Notes: generated from the sequence alone by a model not told the origin. A DNA stretch of 64,000 nucleotides from Ascarosepion bandense (GCA_037127315.1 JBBBDQ010000403.1:3455001-3519000); one strand, 5' to 3'. Positions 31,556 to 42,600 are shown, counted from the first letter of the stretch. Program-made: numbers and translations.

Positions 31556-31600
<45 letters not shown>
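30857..31600. repeat. GA tract and GATA composite array
   Basis: (GA)n at 30857-30900, a TA tract at 30963-30988, then about twelve copies of TGAATAAACTCATGAATA separated by (GATA)3-14 up to 31563, closing with a second (GA)n. The core holds TCATGA, itself palindromic. Two units vary (GAATAGACTC near 31283, GGTTAAACTC near 31466). Open frames here come from the 4-base repeat. Confidence 0.95.
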
Positions 31601-31607
<7 letters not shown>

Positions 31608-31909
31608 ATAAAAAAAAACATGATTAACGTGATTGCAGGCTCACCCTACCACATAAACTACTGGAGTAAAGCCATCTACGCATTCATAAATGAAAATCAG
31701 TTTATTTCATAGCCGACAGAAATACCGGTATTTTATACGCATGAATGGCGTAGGTAATCAGGATTTCAGACTTGCATCAAAATAATACTTAAAAACTAAA
31801 GAGAAGTATAGCATCTTTTTTCAGTGATGTTTACCCTGTACAAGGCCTAAGAACAACTCTAGATAGAGTGTTAAAGTAAGGAGCACAGTTTATTTTTATT
31901 TATTTATTT
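31601..31909. other. Unassigned DNA
   Basis: No feature recognised. Confidence 0.5.
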
Positions 31910-32660
31910 ATTTTAATCATTTCATCCCAAGTAAAACGGTACCGCCACTGATGTTCAGGGGGCTACATAAGAAAGTTAAAGTTTTAGACACCGGGAGAAT
32001 GAAGGCAAACACGAATCAGCTACAGGGGGTGAAAGAGAAAGGACAAGAGAAGGTTGTGAACACAGGAGTGAAGACAGCTACGAAGAGAGAAAGGAAAAGA
32101 ACAAGATGCACGGGATGATGTGGAAAGGGCTGGAGTTAAGTGGATAAGAGATGGGAAATGACTTTGCATTTAAATTCTTCGAGGTTCTAGCAGGAAAGCA
32201 AGTATATAGAAGGGAGTTCCACAGGCGTGAAGCGCGGGAAAAGAAATTTATGGAGTAGAATTGTCGCCTGCATTTGGTAGATTTAACTGTAAAAGGGTGA
32301 TACCTTGTTGCCAGTCTGGTTTTTCGAGTAAATTCTTCTGGAGGAGGCACCAGTCACCTAAGTTCGTCTGAGCAGAAGTCATGAAAATCTTTATAGAAAA
32401 GACAGAGGGAAGCCACATCCTGCCGATGAGAAAGTGGCTGGTGTCGAGCTGCCAGGTCGGGACCGATCACATTACAGATTTTTCCTTTGGAGCCTGTCGA
32501 GAACACTGAAACGAACAGCAGAGGCGCCTGACCAGATATGACAATGCACGGTCGAATAGTTGATTAGTTTATGTGCACGATGAATTCAGGCGGAAAAAGA
32601 TTCCTGGCCCGACATAGTAACCTAACCGTCCTAACAGTGGATTTAGTTATGGATTGAATG
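31910..32660 (-). mobile_element. LINE-A copy
   Basis: The reverse-strand family end is at 31913 (complement of TTTTACTTGGGATGAAATGA). The frame at 32078-32350 reads EEFTRKTRLATRYHPFTVKS, TKCRRQFYSINFFSRASRLW, NSLLYTCFP, then goes out of frame. Upstream codons of the IGPDLAARHQPLSHRQDVAS and RSGAS regions lie at 32380-32540. The sequence to 32924 upstream is unassigned. Confidence 0.8.
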
Positions 32661-32924
32661 ATTCCGCTTGCGGTTAGAAGAAAGAGCAAGGCCGAGGATA
32701 TGGGGAAGGTAACGGTTAACCCTAGACATGAACAGAATAACATTGTAGTGATCGCTAAAACATACTCTTGAGAATCGGTTCCACAGAGCAGTTGTTCGCA
32801 GGAAGAAGCTTTTGGGTGGAATTTACTTTTCAACTACGGAATGTGGTTCGCTGCACTGTGCGTAGCATGGCGGGTCTTATCCTTGCCATTAGGAACTAAA
32901 AAAATGTAGTTAGTTTAATTACTA

Positions 32925-34495
32925 TCAACAGGAGTCAGTGTAGTATCTGTGTATACTACCTTCTATCAAAATATCACGTAATGGTTCTTTGGTAAAGATC
33001 AGTAAAGTGTCGGTGTACACTATACAGAAACTGCAATAACCTGTCAAAATACCACACTTTGACAATTGGTAATGATCAGTGCATCTATCAAAATATCATC
33101 CTCTGACATTCTGATTATCTTCAATGTAGTACCTGTGTACATCTATTAACGTCTCTAATACGTCTTTGTTAATGATTGCTGTAGTATCTGTGTAATATAC
33201 CCACTACGAAAATAACATCCTCTGACCCACTGGCCATAACCAGTGTAGTGTCTGTGTACTTTATATTCTATCAGAATATTACACTCTGACTTTTTGATAA
33301 GAATTAGAATAATGTTTCCGTGCTCTATCTTAAACCCTCTAATCCTTTGGTAATGATCAGTATAGTACCTGTGTACTCGATCTTTTATCGCAATATCACT
33401 CCCCAATTCTTTTTAATGATAAATGTAGCGTTTGTGTCAGTCAGTCAGTTAAGTACAACACCTGATACACGCTTTAGGCAATCATGTCTCGAAAGAGACA
33501 TGACTGACTGGGCAGAAGATTATCCCACAGTAGGTTGCCATTGCTTTCTGCGGTAGACTGGTTGCCAGCCAAGGCTATAGAACCTAATCTGTACTATTAT
33601 TTAACACACAACTGGAGAGAAGAGATGGATTAATGCCTTTCCCAAGGGTATTTGTGCGTAAGTGAATGCAAGGAATTCGACTGGAATTCGAACTCGGTTC
33701 CCCGATTTGTTATTCCGAGTCGATATCCACGGTACCACAACGTACATACCCCAAACGTTTGCGTACTCTACCTTTTATCACAATTTCACCCTTTTGGTCC
33801 TTTGATAATGATTAGTATAGCGTCTGTGTACTGTCCATTCCATCAGACCCTCTGACACACATAATCATCAGTGTAGTGTTTGTGTACTCTACAATCCATT
33901 AAAATGTCAGCCACTGGTTCTTTGGTAATAATCGCCTATGTACTGTCTATTCTGTCACAATATCACCCTTTGGTAATAATAAGCTTCGATATAGTGTTTG
34001 CGTACTTTACCGTCTATTAAAATATCACCGATTGATATTTGGTCATGATCTACGGAGTGTTTGTATACTCTAGCTACTATTAATCAATTATAGTATTTAG
34101 TAATGATGCGTGGAGTGTTTGTGCAATCTGCCTTCTACCAAAATGTCACCCACTTCGCTAATAATCAGTGTAGTGTCTATGTACAGTCCATTCTGTCAGA
34201 ATATCACCCTTTGATAGTAATAATCTTCAGTGTAGTGTTTATGTACTTTACCTTCAATTAAAATATTACTCACTCATATTTAGTAATCATCAGCTTAATG
34301 TCTGTGTACGTTATCTACTATTAAAATATCACCTTGATTTTTTGATAATGTTCCGTGTAGCGTCTGTGTAATATATTTTCTTTCAAAATATCATAATCTG
34401 GCCCAATGATCACAATCAGTGTAGTGCCTGTGTACTTTATCTTCTATAAATTAATCTTCGGTGTCGAGTAAAGATCAGTGCAGTATCAGTTCTAG
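32925..34495 (+). repeat. Degenerate minisatellite, about 65-70-bp period
   Basis: About twenty units, each with AGTGTAGTGTCTGTGTAC-like, then CTTCTATCAAAATATCACC-like, then CTTTGGTAATGATC-like sequence. Divergence between units is high, so the array is old. A SINE is inserted at 33438-33750. Confidence 0.85.
33438..33750 (-). mobile_element. tRNA-derived SINE in the minisatellite
   Basis: On the minus strand: GTTGTGGTACCGTGGATATC (A-box region), GAGTTCGAATTCC-like B box, TTCACTTACGCACAAATACC, TTAATCCATCTC, GACATGATTGCC, ending AACTGACTGAC. Flanked by CGTTTGTGT (33429-33437) and CGTTTGCGT (33756-33764), the target duplication with one change. Confidence 0.88.
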
Positions 34496-34521
34496 CCAAA
34501 TAAAAATATTAAAATGTTAAA

Positions 34522-35455
34522 ATTAACCTTGTGTTGGAAAGGGGCGTAAGACAAGGATGTGTCCTTTCACCGAATCTATTGAACTTGTACAGCGCGACTA
34601 TTCTGAGGACCCTAGAGGTTATGCCAAGATTCGTCATCGGAGGCCACCATTTGAACGACATAAGGTACGCAGATAGCATACACGGAAAGGAAACTACAAG
34701 ACCTCCTACAGAAGGTAACTGAAGAGAGTGACAAGAAATGACCACAAATAAACTGCAAGAAAACCGAATGCAAGTTCGTCAGATTAAAGAGCAGCCCGCA
34801 ATGCCAAATACAGGTGAGGAATACTAAAATCAAGCAGGTACAAACATTTAATTACCTGAAAAGTGTCCTTGCCCGAAGACGTAAAATGCAACCCAGAGAT
34901 CTGAAGGCGAATTGGCATGGCGAAGGACGCGTTCCAGAAGTGTGAAGAGTATTAAGAGATAAGAAAATTTCGCTAGAAACAAAGAGGAGAGTACTGGATT
35001 GCTATGTGATGTCAGTTCTTCAGTATAGCAGTGATGCTGGACAATATAATCAAAGATGAAGGAAAAAACTTGAAGCAGCTGAAATGTGGTTCTACAGAAG
35101 GATGCTGCGAATATCATGAACCGAGCATGTGAGTAATGATGAGGTTTTGGAAAGTATGGAAACGAAAAGGAAATCAATATTAAACATCAGGAAGAGACAA
35201 CTGAAGTTCCTGGAATAAGCACGGAGGAAGGACGTCTTGGAGAACCTAATACTAACAGGCCATATAGAAGGCAAAAGAGACAGGGGAAAGCAGCGAATAA
35301 CATATTTGAAGGGCCTGAGCAGGTGGATGACAGAACGGGTGTTGTGTGGTGTAATAGGAGAAAGCGTGCTAGAAGTCATCAGGGATAGGGAAACGTGGAA
35401 AGCCATGATCGTCTACGTCCTAAAAGGGCAAGGCACTTACAAGAAGAAGAATAAG
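34522..35455 (+). mobile_element. RTE-type LINE copy with RT-domain remnant
   Basis: The longest RTE fragment. 34531-34722 reads LERGVRQGCVLSPNLLNLYS (RT motif GVRQGCVLSP), EVMPRFVIGGHHLNDIRYAD with YADS where YADD is expected, so the second catalytic aspartate is lost. Shifted frames continue ITRKMQVRQIKEQP-type and EMWFYRRMLRIS codons. 35237-35524 holds ENLILTGHIEGKRDRGKQRI, TYLKGLSRWMTERVLCGVIG, ESVLEVIRDRETWKAMIVYV. The 3' tail is ACAAGAAGAAGAATAAG. Many frameshifts: a dead copy. Confidence 0.85.
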
Positions 35456-36094
35456 TTCAATGTGGATATCATTTACCAACAGACATTCAGAGGCTCTTCA
35501 ACTCATGGCAAGATTCATTCGTGAACCTTATTTTAATTGTAGCAAAATGTACGAAAAAAGAAATATAGAAAATTCAGCTCTTTATTTTTATATTTCAGCT
35601 TTTCTATCATAAAGAAATTGAATTTAAGTATTTTTATACGGTTTTGTATATATTTACAACGTTAATAATTTTGCTAGCAAAAAAAAAAAAAAGAACCCCA
35701 AAAAACCAAACAAACAAAACAAACAAAAACAATGTATCAGTAGCCTAGTCTCCCCTATTTACTTATAAGATATTCTGTGCTCAAAATAACATGAATCAAA
35801 TTCACTGATTAAGCAATTTTCTGTTTTTTCATGAATAATCTTGCATTATAAAAATATATATTAGAACCTTCGTCTTCCCTTCTTACTATTAAAATATTTA
35901 TTGCTTATGGTAAAATGATTCACAATCGATTATTTGCTATTAGTATTTCTTTTTAACCGTGTTACCCTATTCAATGTGGGACTTCTGCTAGTGTCCATAG
36001 GGTTACAGTGAGAAAAAAAAGACTGATTACAGAGGCTATTGAAAAAAAGGATAAAAGATTATTGGGAATCAAGAACATAGAAGATGGCAATTGA
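35456..36094. other. Unassigned AT-rich DNA
   Basis: An A-run with CAAACAAAACAAACAAAAAC at about 35710. Otherwise nothing recognised. Confidence 0.5.
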
Positions 36095-36539
36095 GGTTGC
36101 ATTTAAATATTCGGAGATTGAATATTGCTGCCATATCTGGTCGGGTGCCCCTGCTGCTCTCCTTGGGCTTCTTGACAAAATACAAAGGAGGATCTGTAAC
36201 GTGGTTGATACTGACTTGGCAGACGGGCTGCAACCACTCTCTCACCGGCGTGATGTGGCTTCCCTGTTCCTCTTCTACAAGTACTTTCATGGCTTCTGCT
36301 CCGATGAACTTAGAGCACTGGTGCCGCCTAAGCAGGAATTTACACGAGATACTAGATTAGCAACTAGGTCCCACCCTTTTACAGTTAAACAGATAAGATG
36401 TAACCGTAGATTCTACTCCAACAGCTTCTTTTCTCGCGCTTCCCGCCTGTGGAACTCCCTTCCACAAGTCTGCTTTCCCGACAGCTACAATCTCCAGGTG
36501 TTTAAATGTAGGGTCAATAGACATCTTCTATCACTCTAA
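36084..36539 (+). pseudogene. LINE-A reverse transcriptase C-terminal domain
   Basis: 151 codons, the longest plus-strand LINE-A frame: IEYCCHIWSGAPAALLGLLD, KIQRRICNVVDTDLADGLQP, LSHRRDVASLFLFYKYFHGF, CSDELRALVPPKQEFTRDTR, LATRSHPFTVKQIRCNRRFY, SNSFFSRASRLWNSLPQVCF, NRHLLSL. The first ten residues are not LINE. The RT palm and endonuclease are missing. Slow decay suggests a recent copy. Confidence 0.85.
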
Positions 36540-37055
36540 CTCCCAACTATTCTCAGAACATCTACCCAACCCTCATTCTCGGTATCTTTACCCGCCTATC
36601 ACCCACCCTCTGACATTTCCTATATTTAACCATTCTCGGTATCTTTACCCGCCTATCACCCACCCTCTGACAGTTCCTATATTTAACCATTCTCGGTATC
36701 CCTACCCGCCTATTACCCACCCTCTGACATTTCCTATATTTAACTATTTTCGGTATCCCTACCCGCCTATCACCCACCCTCTGTCATTTCCTATATTTAA
36801 CCATTTTCGGCATCCCTACCCGCCTATCACCCACCCTCTGACAGTTCCTATATTTAACCATTTTCGGTATCCCAACCCGCCTATTACCCACCCTCTGACA
36901 TTTCCTATATTTAACCATTTTCGGTATCCTTACCCGCCTATCACCCACCCTCTGACATTTCCTATATTTAATCATCCTTTCTCCACTCTATGTAGCCCCC
37001 TGCGCAGTAGTGGCAGTGACATGCCTTGCTCTTGGTGAAACGCTTATAAAAAAAA
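36095..37055 (+). mobile_element. LINE-A copy with expanded 3' UTR
   Basis: 5'-truncated at about 36110. The coding end is well kept, then the third-type 3' UTR contains a seven-unit minisatellite before the conserved end (GTAGCCCCCTGCGCAGTAGT, GCCTTGCTCTTGGTGAAACG). The close relative at 13248-13835 has a single unit, so the expansion is specific to this copy. Confidence 0.9.
36575..36973 (+). repeat. 57-bp minisatellite, seven units
   Basis: Units start at 36575, 36632, 36689, 36746, 36803, 36860 and 36917, exactly 57 bp apart. Each reads ATTCTCGGTATCTTTACCCG, CCTATCACCCACCCTCTGAC, TTCCTATATTTAACC-like. 57 is 19 codons, which explains the minus-strand frames with a repeated VKYRKCQRVGDRRVGIP motif. 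Confidence 0.97.
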
Positions 37056-37084
37056 GAAAAAAAAAACTTTCAAGGAAGCAATTA

Positions 37085-37175
37085 AATAAAAGGGTGTCCC
37101 ACAGGCGGGAAGTGCGAGAAAGGAAACTTTTAGAGTAGAAGAGACAGTTACATTTAAATATTTCAACGGCAAAAG
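37085..37175 (-). mobile_element. LINE-A short fragment
   Basis: Complement of the SSLSRTSRLWDTL-coding stretch (GTGTCCCACAGGCGGGAAGT, AAACTTTTAGAGTAGAAG). Truncated at both ends, opposite in orientation to its neighbour. Confidence 0.65.
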
Positions 37176-37743
37176 GGCTAGATCTAGACGCTCATGGAAT
37201 ATATTTTCAATTAATAATAATCTTGCATTATTCTCTGTATATAGAACTCAACTGTTGCCTTTTAAAATGCATTCTACTTTTTAAATTATTAAAAGTAGAT
37301 GACCAAAGAAAGTAATTACAGTAAAAACAGACTTTCTTAAAAAAAAGAAGAAAGAACAATGTATTAACTTCCTGATCTACCCTACTTAATATTAATAATA
37401 TATTATGTGGTTACGGTAACACGAGACAGGTTTGCTTATTGGCGTCAACAAAGAATATCTTATTACTGAAAAGGAAAATAGATATAAAATATTGTGTTTT
37501 ATAGAACAGAGGACAAATAGAAATGAATTAGAGGGCAATAATATTTTTATTAGTTATTTTCACTGGATACTCGTATTTGAGAAGATACTTTATTTATAAA
37601 ACACTATATTGTTTTTTCATCTATCGGCCGGGATATTCGGGTTCATCTATTTAGAAAAATATGTGCTTTCTCTTAGCAAAATTGATATTAGTTCTGACGT
37701 GCTTTCACCTCTCGGGCTACAGAGAACCTATGGCCAAGCAAAT
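37176..37743. other. AT-rich DNA with a decayed foldback-like stretch
   Basis: 37540-37600 (ACTGGATACTCGTATTTGAG, AAGATACTTTATTTATAAAA) loosely resembles the left arm of the palindrome at 25833. No coding feature. Confidence 0.35.
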
Positions 37744-38052
37744 TGTTGTGGAGTTGTGGCGAAACTTCGCCGCAGAGTTGTAGTGACCAGTTTGTCCGGA
37801 AGTAAAACACGGAACACAGGAGGTAGTATATTAGTGTAACAAGAACAATATATACACAGTAGTGTTAGCAATAAGTAAATAGAAATAATTAAGTCCGAAC
37901 GGTAGAATGACGCTGCGTATTGCTTGACTAGTATCTGTATTTAACTGTGCACTAGCTATCCTTAACTGCCTTTGACTGCTCACCGGAAGTCACGCAAGTA
38001 ACTATTTCTAACAAAAGGAAGAGTCCATTCCTCGTAGGAGGGCACCATAACA
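37744..38052. mobile_element. Solo LTR with perfect 5-bp target duplication
   Basis: 309 bp starting TGTTGTGGAGTTGTGG and ending GGCACCATAACA, i.e. TG...CA ends with TGTT/AACA symmetry. CAAAT lies on both sides (37739-37743 and 38053-38057). It contains a GGCGAAACTTCGCC hairpin near its start. Orientation is not clear. No internal region survives. Confidence 0.75.
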
Positions 38053-38169
38053 CAAATAATAAATGAAATATGAATTCCTAAAAAACGCAAGAATAATGCC
38101 TCAAAAGGTACCGCAAAATTATTCCATTACGGGAATATATTTTAAATTTTGTAAAAGTTTAACATTTCT

Positions 38170-38535
38170 TTAATGCGCCATGTTTTTTCAGGACGTGGAT
38201 CATCATGGCTTTCTACTAATTCCTGTCTTGTGTATCTCTGAGTAGGTTGTGAATTTTTTTTTTGCAATCTCTCCTAGTCCTTATCTGCTAACCATTTACC
38301 CAAGATCATTAGGGAGGTTACTCCCTGCTTTTCCTCTGTCCCTCTTGCACTCAATATGTTCTGTGAGTGTTAGATTTTTGTCGTCTTTTTTGCTTCCATT
38401 TTAACTAACAAAGCTTAACTTCTCACATTTTAAGTCCAGCGTATTGTCAGCATTTTTCTGCAAGACTTCCAGTCTCTACTTTATCTGAGTTGAGACTATT
38501 TAGTATTCACTGCCATCCAGGAGGACTGGAAGCTA
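38170..38535 (-). mobile_element. RTE-type LINE copy, old
   Basis: The plus strand reads the family backwards: TTCAGGACGTGGATCATCAT, TGGCTTTCTACTAATTCC, TTTTCCTCTGTCCCTCTTGC, ending at CACTGCCATCCAGGAGG (SECW region). Conserved codons for YVLK, KAM and EGKRDRG can be traced with many changes. Confidence 0.7.
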
Positions 38536-38654
38536 GCTTAAAGCTTGGCTTCAAACAACTATATTAATTAGAAAACGAGAATGGAATAATTTTTGCGTGA
38601 AGATTGTTTGTAGTAAAATTACAGGAGCCTTCAAAATTGATTATGTTGTCAATC

Positions 38655-39310
38655 TAGGAAAGTGACTCGTTACGCTTTCTTGGCATAACGTTTTCGGCTG
38701 ACATGAGGTGAAAACACTATATTGAATCAATTGCTAGGTCAGCTGTTAAGAAAGTTGGTTCACTGTGATTTGCTCGACAATTTTCCATCTATAAATCTAT
38801 CATTCGCTCCCGCTTGGAATATTGCTGATCCGAAGCTCTTGCTTTATATGAAGAGCTTATTGATAAAACCTAAGGAAGAAACAGCAATATTATGGGTCCT
38901 GATCTGGCGATTCGGCTTCAGTCACTTTGCTTCTCTGTGACTTTTTTTATTTTTATAAACACTTTCATGGTAATTGTTAGCTCTTGGCCATGGCTTTATA
39001 AATTGAAGAGCAGTACTAGACCGAGGACAGCATTTCGTCAATTTGATGTTGAGTTGACGAGATGTTACCGTAAGTTCTATGCTAATAGTTTCTTTCCTCG
39101 CACTTCTCGCTTATAGAAATTTCTTCCGTCTCCATGCTTTTCTTCCTAAATTTAATCCTAAATAATATAAATGCAATGTCAATCGCTACCTACAATCTTC
39201 CTGATTACTCTTTCTTTCTTCCTTCTCCTTAGTAATGTTTCTATTTTCTATTTTTTCCACACTCTGTAACCACTTGGGCCTTAGTGGCATGGGGTGAACT
39301 TGCTTAAAAA
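38655..39310 (+). mobile_element. Older LINE-A relative
   Basis: AAGTGACTCGTTACGCTTTC, then codons for LLGQLLRKLVHCDLL, SIRSRLEYC-like, DLAIRLQSL, FYKHFHGNC-like, RCYRKFYANSFFPRTSRL and a short end CCACTTGGGCCTTAGTGGCA, GGGGTGAACTTGCTT. The 3' end (TAACCACTTGGGCC) differs from standard LINE-A but keeps the GGGGTGAA core. Confidence 0.75.
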
Positions 39311-39383
39311 TATTGAAAAATCTTGTAAGTTTTTGAACAGGAGGTTTTTTGATGGGTTCAGTTCGCAATCAGAAAGCTTTTAT

Positions 39384-39650
39384 CTAAAGTGTATATAGCA
39401 ATTTACTAAGTGTAACTTAGTTGTGGAGCAAAGCTGAAAGTACGGGAAACCCATTGAGAATGGAATCCACTAAAAAGTCGTAATTGATATACCAGCTTGT
39501 TAACCATTACATCTAAAGTATATATAGCAATTTAGTAAGTGTAACTTAGTTGAGGAGCTAAGCCGAAAATATTGAAAACCCATTGAGGATGGAATCCACT
39601 GCACAGTCGTAATTGATATACCAGCTTGTTAACCATTACACCACGTCAAA
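39384..39650 (-). repeat. Tandem dimer of a tRNA-like unit
   Basis: Two units of about 129 bp (39384-39512, 39513-39640): TATATAGCAATTTACTAAGT, AACTTAGTTG, TGATATACCAGCTTGTTAAC. On the minus strand each opens with TGGTGTAATGGTTAACAAG-like sequence, an A-box-like tRNA start, with GTGGATTCCAT as possible B box. Confidence 0.65.
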
Positions 39651-39671
39651 GTTCCCAATATAAGGTGTATA

Positions 39672-40440
39672 TATTAGGATGTTGAATATTTCTCGCTGAC
39701 TTTTCATGAAAATTAATGTTTTATTTACAAAAATTAGTAAGAAACATGTCATTGAAACTATTGTCCATTGCTAGCCACTACTTTTCCCCATCTTTCATAC
39801 AGTATTTGAATTCTACGTCGGAAAAAAGAGGCTAACCCCGAGTCGACCCATTGTTTTGACATCTTCATAAAAATGATAGGGTTGCTCATCCAGGCCATGT
39901 GCCATCGATCAGAACAAGTAATAATTGGACGCGGCAAGGTCTGGTAAATACGGAGGGTGGGGTAGGGCTTCCATTGTAAGCGTTTCTAAGTAGGTTTTTA
40001 CTTGTTTTGCAATCTGTAGCCTAGCGTTGTTATGTTGCAAAATCACTTTGTCGTATTTTTTCTTCAGCGCTCGGCTCAACACACAATTGTAGTCGATAGA
40101 GATCTCCGGAAGGGTTTCGGTCGGTTTGCTTCTAATTATTCATCTTCAAATTTTTTTCCGGGCACCAGAGCGTTTTTTATTTTCAACATCAAACTCATTG
40201 TTTTTGAAGCGCCTAAACAATTTTTTGTATATTGTTTGCGACAGAGCATGCTCACCGTATATCTCAACAAGTATTCCGTGTGCTTCATCTGCAGATTTCT
40301 TTTAAATAAAGTAGTGCAGTAAAATTCCCCCTAAAATAAACTTTCTTTGGCACAAAGTTGCTTACATTTTGTGGAAATGACATATACTAAATTTCAAGGT
40401 TGATTAAAGTAATTCCTTACAGATGTGTTACCATCTGAAA
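39672..40440 (-). pseudogene. Mariner-family transposase, internally deleted
   Basis: Minus-strand codons read KKSADEAHGILVEIYGEHAL, SQTIYKKLFRRFKNNEFDVE, NKKRSGARKKI (the N-terminal DNA-binding part), then after a large deletion YDKVILQHNNARLQIAKQVK, TYLETLTMEALPHPPYLPDL (the YSPDLAPS catalytic region, here YLPDLAAS), SMAHGLDEQ and shifted RRIQILYERWGKVVASNGQ. Stops and shifts are common. The plus-strand left end TTAGGATGTTGAATATTTCT resembles a mariner terminal repeat next to TA. Much of the catalytic core between the two parts is missing. Confidence 0.8.
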
Positions 40441-40502
40441 CTACATTCACGCAGTTCTGAAAACGCCATTTGTTAGAAAACAGCGTGAACGTCTTCAAGG
40501 TT

Positions 40503-40613
40503 TATATATATATATATATATATATACAAGTGAATAATGAACGATAAAAATATTGCCAACGTTCAAAACATGAATTTAAAACTGTGCTCTCTCTCTCTTT
40601 CTCTCTCTCTCTC

Positions 40614-40660
<47 letters not shown>
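40503..40660. repeat. TA, CT and AT microsatellites
   Basis: TA tract 40503-40526; (CT)n 40587-40616; AT tract 40618-40658. Confidence 0.95.
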
Positions 40661-41366
40661 AAAACAAGGAATTTATTGACAGTCTCTAAGGCCAACATCT
40701 TCGTCCAACATCTCATCAGGAGAAAATCATTGAAATTATAAAACAAACGAAAAGAACAGCAACGAAAATGAAGAGATAAAAAAACGGGGAGGGAACACGT
40801 TAAACTAAATATACATTTAAATATATACATTTAAATATATATACTTATAACGAGGGGAGGAGAAATCGCTTGTAAATAATTAGCGAGGAACAGTTAAAAT
40901 AAAATATCCCCCAACAAATGTAGAGACTTCACGAAATACTTTTGCCTGCAAAGTCAAGGCTTCCGTAATGATTATTGGAACAAGCTATATACAGAATTTT
41001 GAATCACTCTTTTCTATACGATTTGGCACAGGCTATATTCTCTACTAAATGTCGAGCAATTGCCGATTCCATATTTGTAGAGGGAAGATAACACATGCCA
41101 TCTATTTTGCCAAATCGTATTTTAGAAGGTACCTATTGATTAATTCTTTTTATCTAAATGTAAGGTTGTACGCCCCACATAAGCGTTGGCCCATATCCCT
41201 AATCCAAATATTGAACAATTTTTTCTTTATTTTTGGAAGAATTTAAAGCTAAAATACGATGTTTAGAAAGGTTCATGGTTAAACATAATAGGCATTCATA
41301 GTTTGTTACATTTAGCAATACATATATATATATCTATCAAAACATATTTATAAATGGAACTTTGCT
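40661..41366. other. Unassigned DNA with one minus-strand CTGATGA motif
   Basis: The minus strand at 40713-40719 has CTGATGA followed by GATGTTGGACGAAG, a degenerate relative of the hammerhead-like motif (GAAG in place of GAAA). No other feature. Confidence 0.35.
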
Positions 41367-41645
41367 TCCCCAACAGCTTCCCCAACAGCTACAATCTCCA
41401 AAAATTTATATATAAAGTCAATAGTCATCTCCTATCTCAATAACCTGCATCCTCTCTCTCTCGCTCTCTCTCATGCTCCTTTCTCTATCCACTCCACTCT
41501 CATCAGTATTCTCATTCTTCGCTTACCCACTCCCTGACACCCACTACAACCTATCACTCTTTCTCATAAGTTGCTTCCTATGTAACCCCCTGCTCACCAG
41601 TGGCAGTAAAATTCATTGCTTGGGGTGATATGATTATAAAAAATA
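41367..41645 (+). mobile_element. LINE-A 3' end
   Basis: Starts in the PNSYNLQ codons (CTTCCCCAACAGC duplicated locally), then AATAGTCATCTCCTATCTCA, second-type 3' UTR with CTCTCTCTC, and the end TTCATTGCTTGGGGTGATAT. Confidence 0.82.
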
Positions 41646-42308
41646 TTAAAAGAGAAACTGTATTCAGCGTAAAGTAAAACGGGGTGGTGGTCACCAACTT
41701 AAACAAGGAGATGGTCTAGAAGATTTTCAGGAGATTCCGAAGTCGTTTAGAGGTCGTGATGGACGACAATGTTAATTTTATTGAAAAAAATTTACATATT
41801 AGTACTTCAAGGTATTGGGACCGGCGTCGTCGCAGTAGTTGACAGGACAATGTTGAACGTAATATCTGGCTGTCATAGGGAATTTCGGTTTCGCATTTGT
41901 CCTCAGCGTTTAGTCATAATGCCTTTGCGATGATTGGGTAGAGAAGCTGGGGTTTAAATTCAAAGGTTTCATTTTCTTAGGTGGACTATCCTACTGGGGT
42001 GTCGAGTTCAATCTATCTGAAATATATAAATACACGCATGAACACATATGGAAATTTTTACACTGAATGAGTAAAACGTTCGTCATCAAATGTACCATTT
42101 TAAGAATTATTATATATTTTAAATGATAATTGAAATCAATAAATAAAAAAGAAAAGTATAAAAGTTTAAACTTATGATCAAATTCATGAGAATTTTTTTA
42201 TTGTAACTTTTATTTGCTAGGACGGTGATACGAAGACTTAAACATAATTTGAAAAAAGTTTCTCGCAGAAACATGATCCAATTTTACTATACACCTGTTG
42301 ACAAATCA
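41646..42308. other. Unassigned DNA
   Basis: No feature recognised. GC is locally higher at 41690-41990. Confidence 0.5.
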
Positions 42309-42318
42309 CCTTAAAAGT

Positions 42319-42590
42319 CAAGTTAAGTGCCATACGTGATACACGCTTGGGCGATCATGTCTCGAAAGAGACATGACTGACTGGGCAGAAGATTATCCCA
42401 CAGTAGGTTGCCATTGCTTTCTGTGGTAGACTGATTGGCGACCAAGGCTACAGAACCCAATCTGTCCTATTATTTAACCCATAACCAAGGTTATTTGGGC
42501 GTAAGTGAATGCAAGGAATTCAACTGGAATTCGAACTCGGCTTCCTGATTGTTCATCCCGAGCCGATATCCACTGCACCACGACGCACAT
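42319..42590 (-). mobile_element. tRNA-derived SINE with target duplication
   Basis: On the minus strand: GATGTGCGTCGTGGTGCAGT, GGATATCGGCTCGG, B box GAGTTCGAATTCC, TTCACTTACGCCC, GACATGATCGCCC, TGGCACTTAACTTG end. Flanked by CCTTAAAAGT at 42309-42318 and 42591-42600. The 5' end GATGTGCG matches the linker that joins 5S to tRNA in the chimeric SINEs. Confidence 0.9.
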
Positions 42591-42600
42591 CCTTAAAAGT

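Noticed and set aside
36562..36975. Minus-strand repeat protein with a 19-residue motif
   Set aside because: A 57-bp DNA minisatellite in a LINE 3' UTR; two separate frames, no conservation expected.
40032..40322. 96-codon plus-strand frame
   Set aside because: It lies antisense over the mariner remnant, whose minus-strand codons match transposase.
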